14,935 nucleotides of DNA from DATJPR01 sp035506295 (lineage in GTDB: Bacteria; Bacteroidota; Ignavibacteria; UBA10030; UBA6906), in NCBI GenBank assembly GCA_035506295.1, contig DATJPR010000118.1:1-14935 (forward strand), given 5' to 3'. The notes below the pieces were generated by a model, which saw only the letters and a list, made by a program, of their open reading frames with translations, was not told the DNA's origin and made no database searches. Below, piece by piece: positions 14,367 to 14,935 of the stretch (the first letter of the stretch is position 1; every line of letters begins with the position of its first letter). Made by a program: the position numbers and the translations under genes.

Positions 14367-14935
14367 ATGCATTCTGAGACTGGAGGCAGAACTCCTTGTG
14401 CACTCTCGGCCCGTCGTGCCCACAGTGTTCGCGTCTCCACACCTGGTCGAATTTGTCTTTTCGGCGAGCACCAGGACTATTTGCAGCTACCGGTGATCCC
14501 ATGCGCCATATCGCTCCGGATCTTCGTCGAAGGGCAGCATAATCCCGACCCCACCGTCATTCTTGACCTTCCGGACATCGACTCCGAGGATAGCTTCCCG
14601 CTCCAGGATGCCGCGGAGTATCGCGATGAACGCGACTACTTCCGAAGCGCGATCAATGTGATGCGGCGGGAAGGCTTCACCTTTTCACAAGGAGTTCGCT
14701 GCACCGTCCATGGCGATATCCCGATCAATTCCGGGACCTCCAGCTCATCTGCACTCGTCGTGACCTGGGTGAACTTCCTAGCCCGTATGAGCGACCAGCA
14801 CCGGGACCTTGATGCGATGCTCTGTGCGCGACTGGCACATGCGGCCGAGGTCGTCGAGTTTCACGAGCCGGGAGGAATGATGGACCATTACTCGACGGCC
14901 TGTGGGGGCGTGATCTCCCTTGAGTTCTTCCCGGA
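14367..14935 (+). CDS. GHMP-family sugar kinase, galactokinase-like (3' truncated)
   Basis: The visible 189 residues are the N-terminal part of a cytoplasmic GHMP kinase, which transfers phosphate from ATP to a small-molecule hydroxyl. VRVSTPGRICLFGEHQDYLQLPVI at 21-44 corresponds to the galactokinase substrate-binding signature, where galactokinases usually have GEHTDYN. PINSGTSSSSAL at 119-130 is the GHMP ATP-binding loop (usual form PxxxGLxSSA). EFHEPGGMMDHYSTACGG contains D173, in the position of the catalytic aspartate of galactokinases (GxMDQ). The altered substrate loop (Q-D-Y-L) suggests a substrate other than galactose, such as another sugar, but this is inference. The start is uncertain: the ATG at 14367 is chosen, with in-frame GTG (14343) and TTG (14334) upstream and no clear Shine-Dalgarno for any. 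It has its own candidate promoter and is separated from cheW by a terminator. The gene continues beyond the window. Confidence 0.88.
   Translation, partial: MHSETGGRTPCALSARRAHSVRVSTPGRICLFGEHQDYLQLPVIPCAISLRIFVEGQHNPDPTVILDLPDIDSEDSFPLQDAAEYRDERDYFRSAINVMRREGFTFSQGVRCTVHGDIPINSGTSSSSALVVTWVNFLARMSDQHRDLDAMLCARLAHAAEVVEFHEPGGMMDHYSTACGGVISLEFFP

Overview
The window carries ten protein genes, all on the + strand; the first and last are cut by the window edges. The DNA is moderately GC-rich, most genes have clear Shine-Dalgarno sites (AGGAGG, AAGGAG), and several genes end in intrinsic terminators. Three intergenic promoter-like sites have a TTG/TTTG element, a 19-20 nt spacer and a TAnnTT element, which resembles the primary-sigma consensus of Bacteroidota and relatives. 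Together with the saccharide genes this suggests, as inference only, a motile carbohydrate-degrading bacterium of the FCB (Bacteroidota/Ignavibacteria-like) assemblage. No rRNA, tRNA or other phylogenetic marker is present to settle this.

Region 1 (1-6860) is a deoxysugar cluster. It starts with the tail of an uncharacterised protein. Next comes an exported GH78 alpha-L-rhamnosidase, followed 14 nt later by an exported right-handed beta-helix protein resembling GH141 (a family that includes alpha-L-fucosidase). A cytoplasmic class II aldolase of the fuculose/rhamnulose-1-phosphate type follows, then a small six-helix membrane protein. A coherent reading is that L-rhamnose and/or L-fucose is cleaved from a plant or algal polysaccharide outside the cytoplasm, taken up by transporters not in the window, and split to lactaldehyde and DHAP. 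The aldolase has a linker plus amphipathic basic C-terminal helix that recalls the encapsulation peptides of deoxysugar-degrading bacterial microcompartments. No shell gene is in view.

Region 2 (6861-9614) is a single gene for a GH94 beta-glucoside phosphorylase with its own candidate promoter and a strong intrinsic terminator.

Region 3 (9615-10635) holds a small YCII/DGPF-domain protein and then about 530 bp in which no convincing gene is seen.

Region 4 (10636-14156) is a chemotaxis pair. A 976-residue methyl-accepting chemotaxis protein has a long poly-HAMP array that includes three exact-length 270-bp tandem repeats. It is followed within 4 nt by cheW and a strong terminator.

Region 5 (14157-14935) has a candidate promoter and the N-terminal part of a GHMP-family (galactokinase-like) sugar kinase running off the right edge.

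The most unusual items are the poly-HAMP receptor, whose only three cysteines sit at the same place in each repeat, and the aldolase tail. Nothing here amounts to a proven new system.
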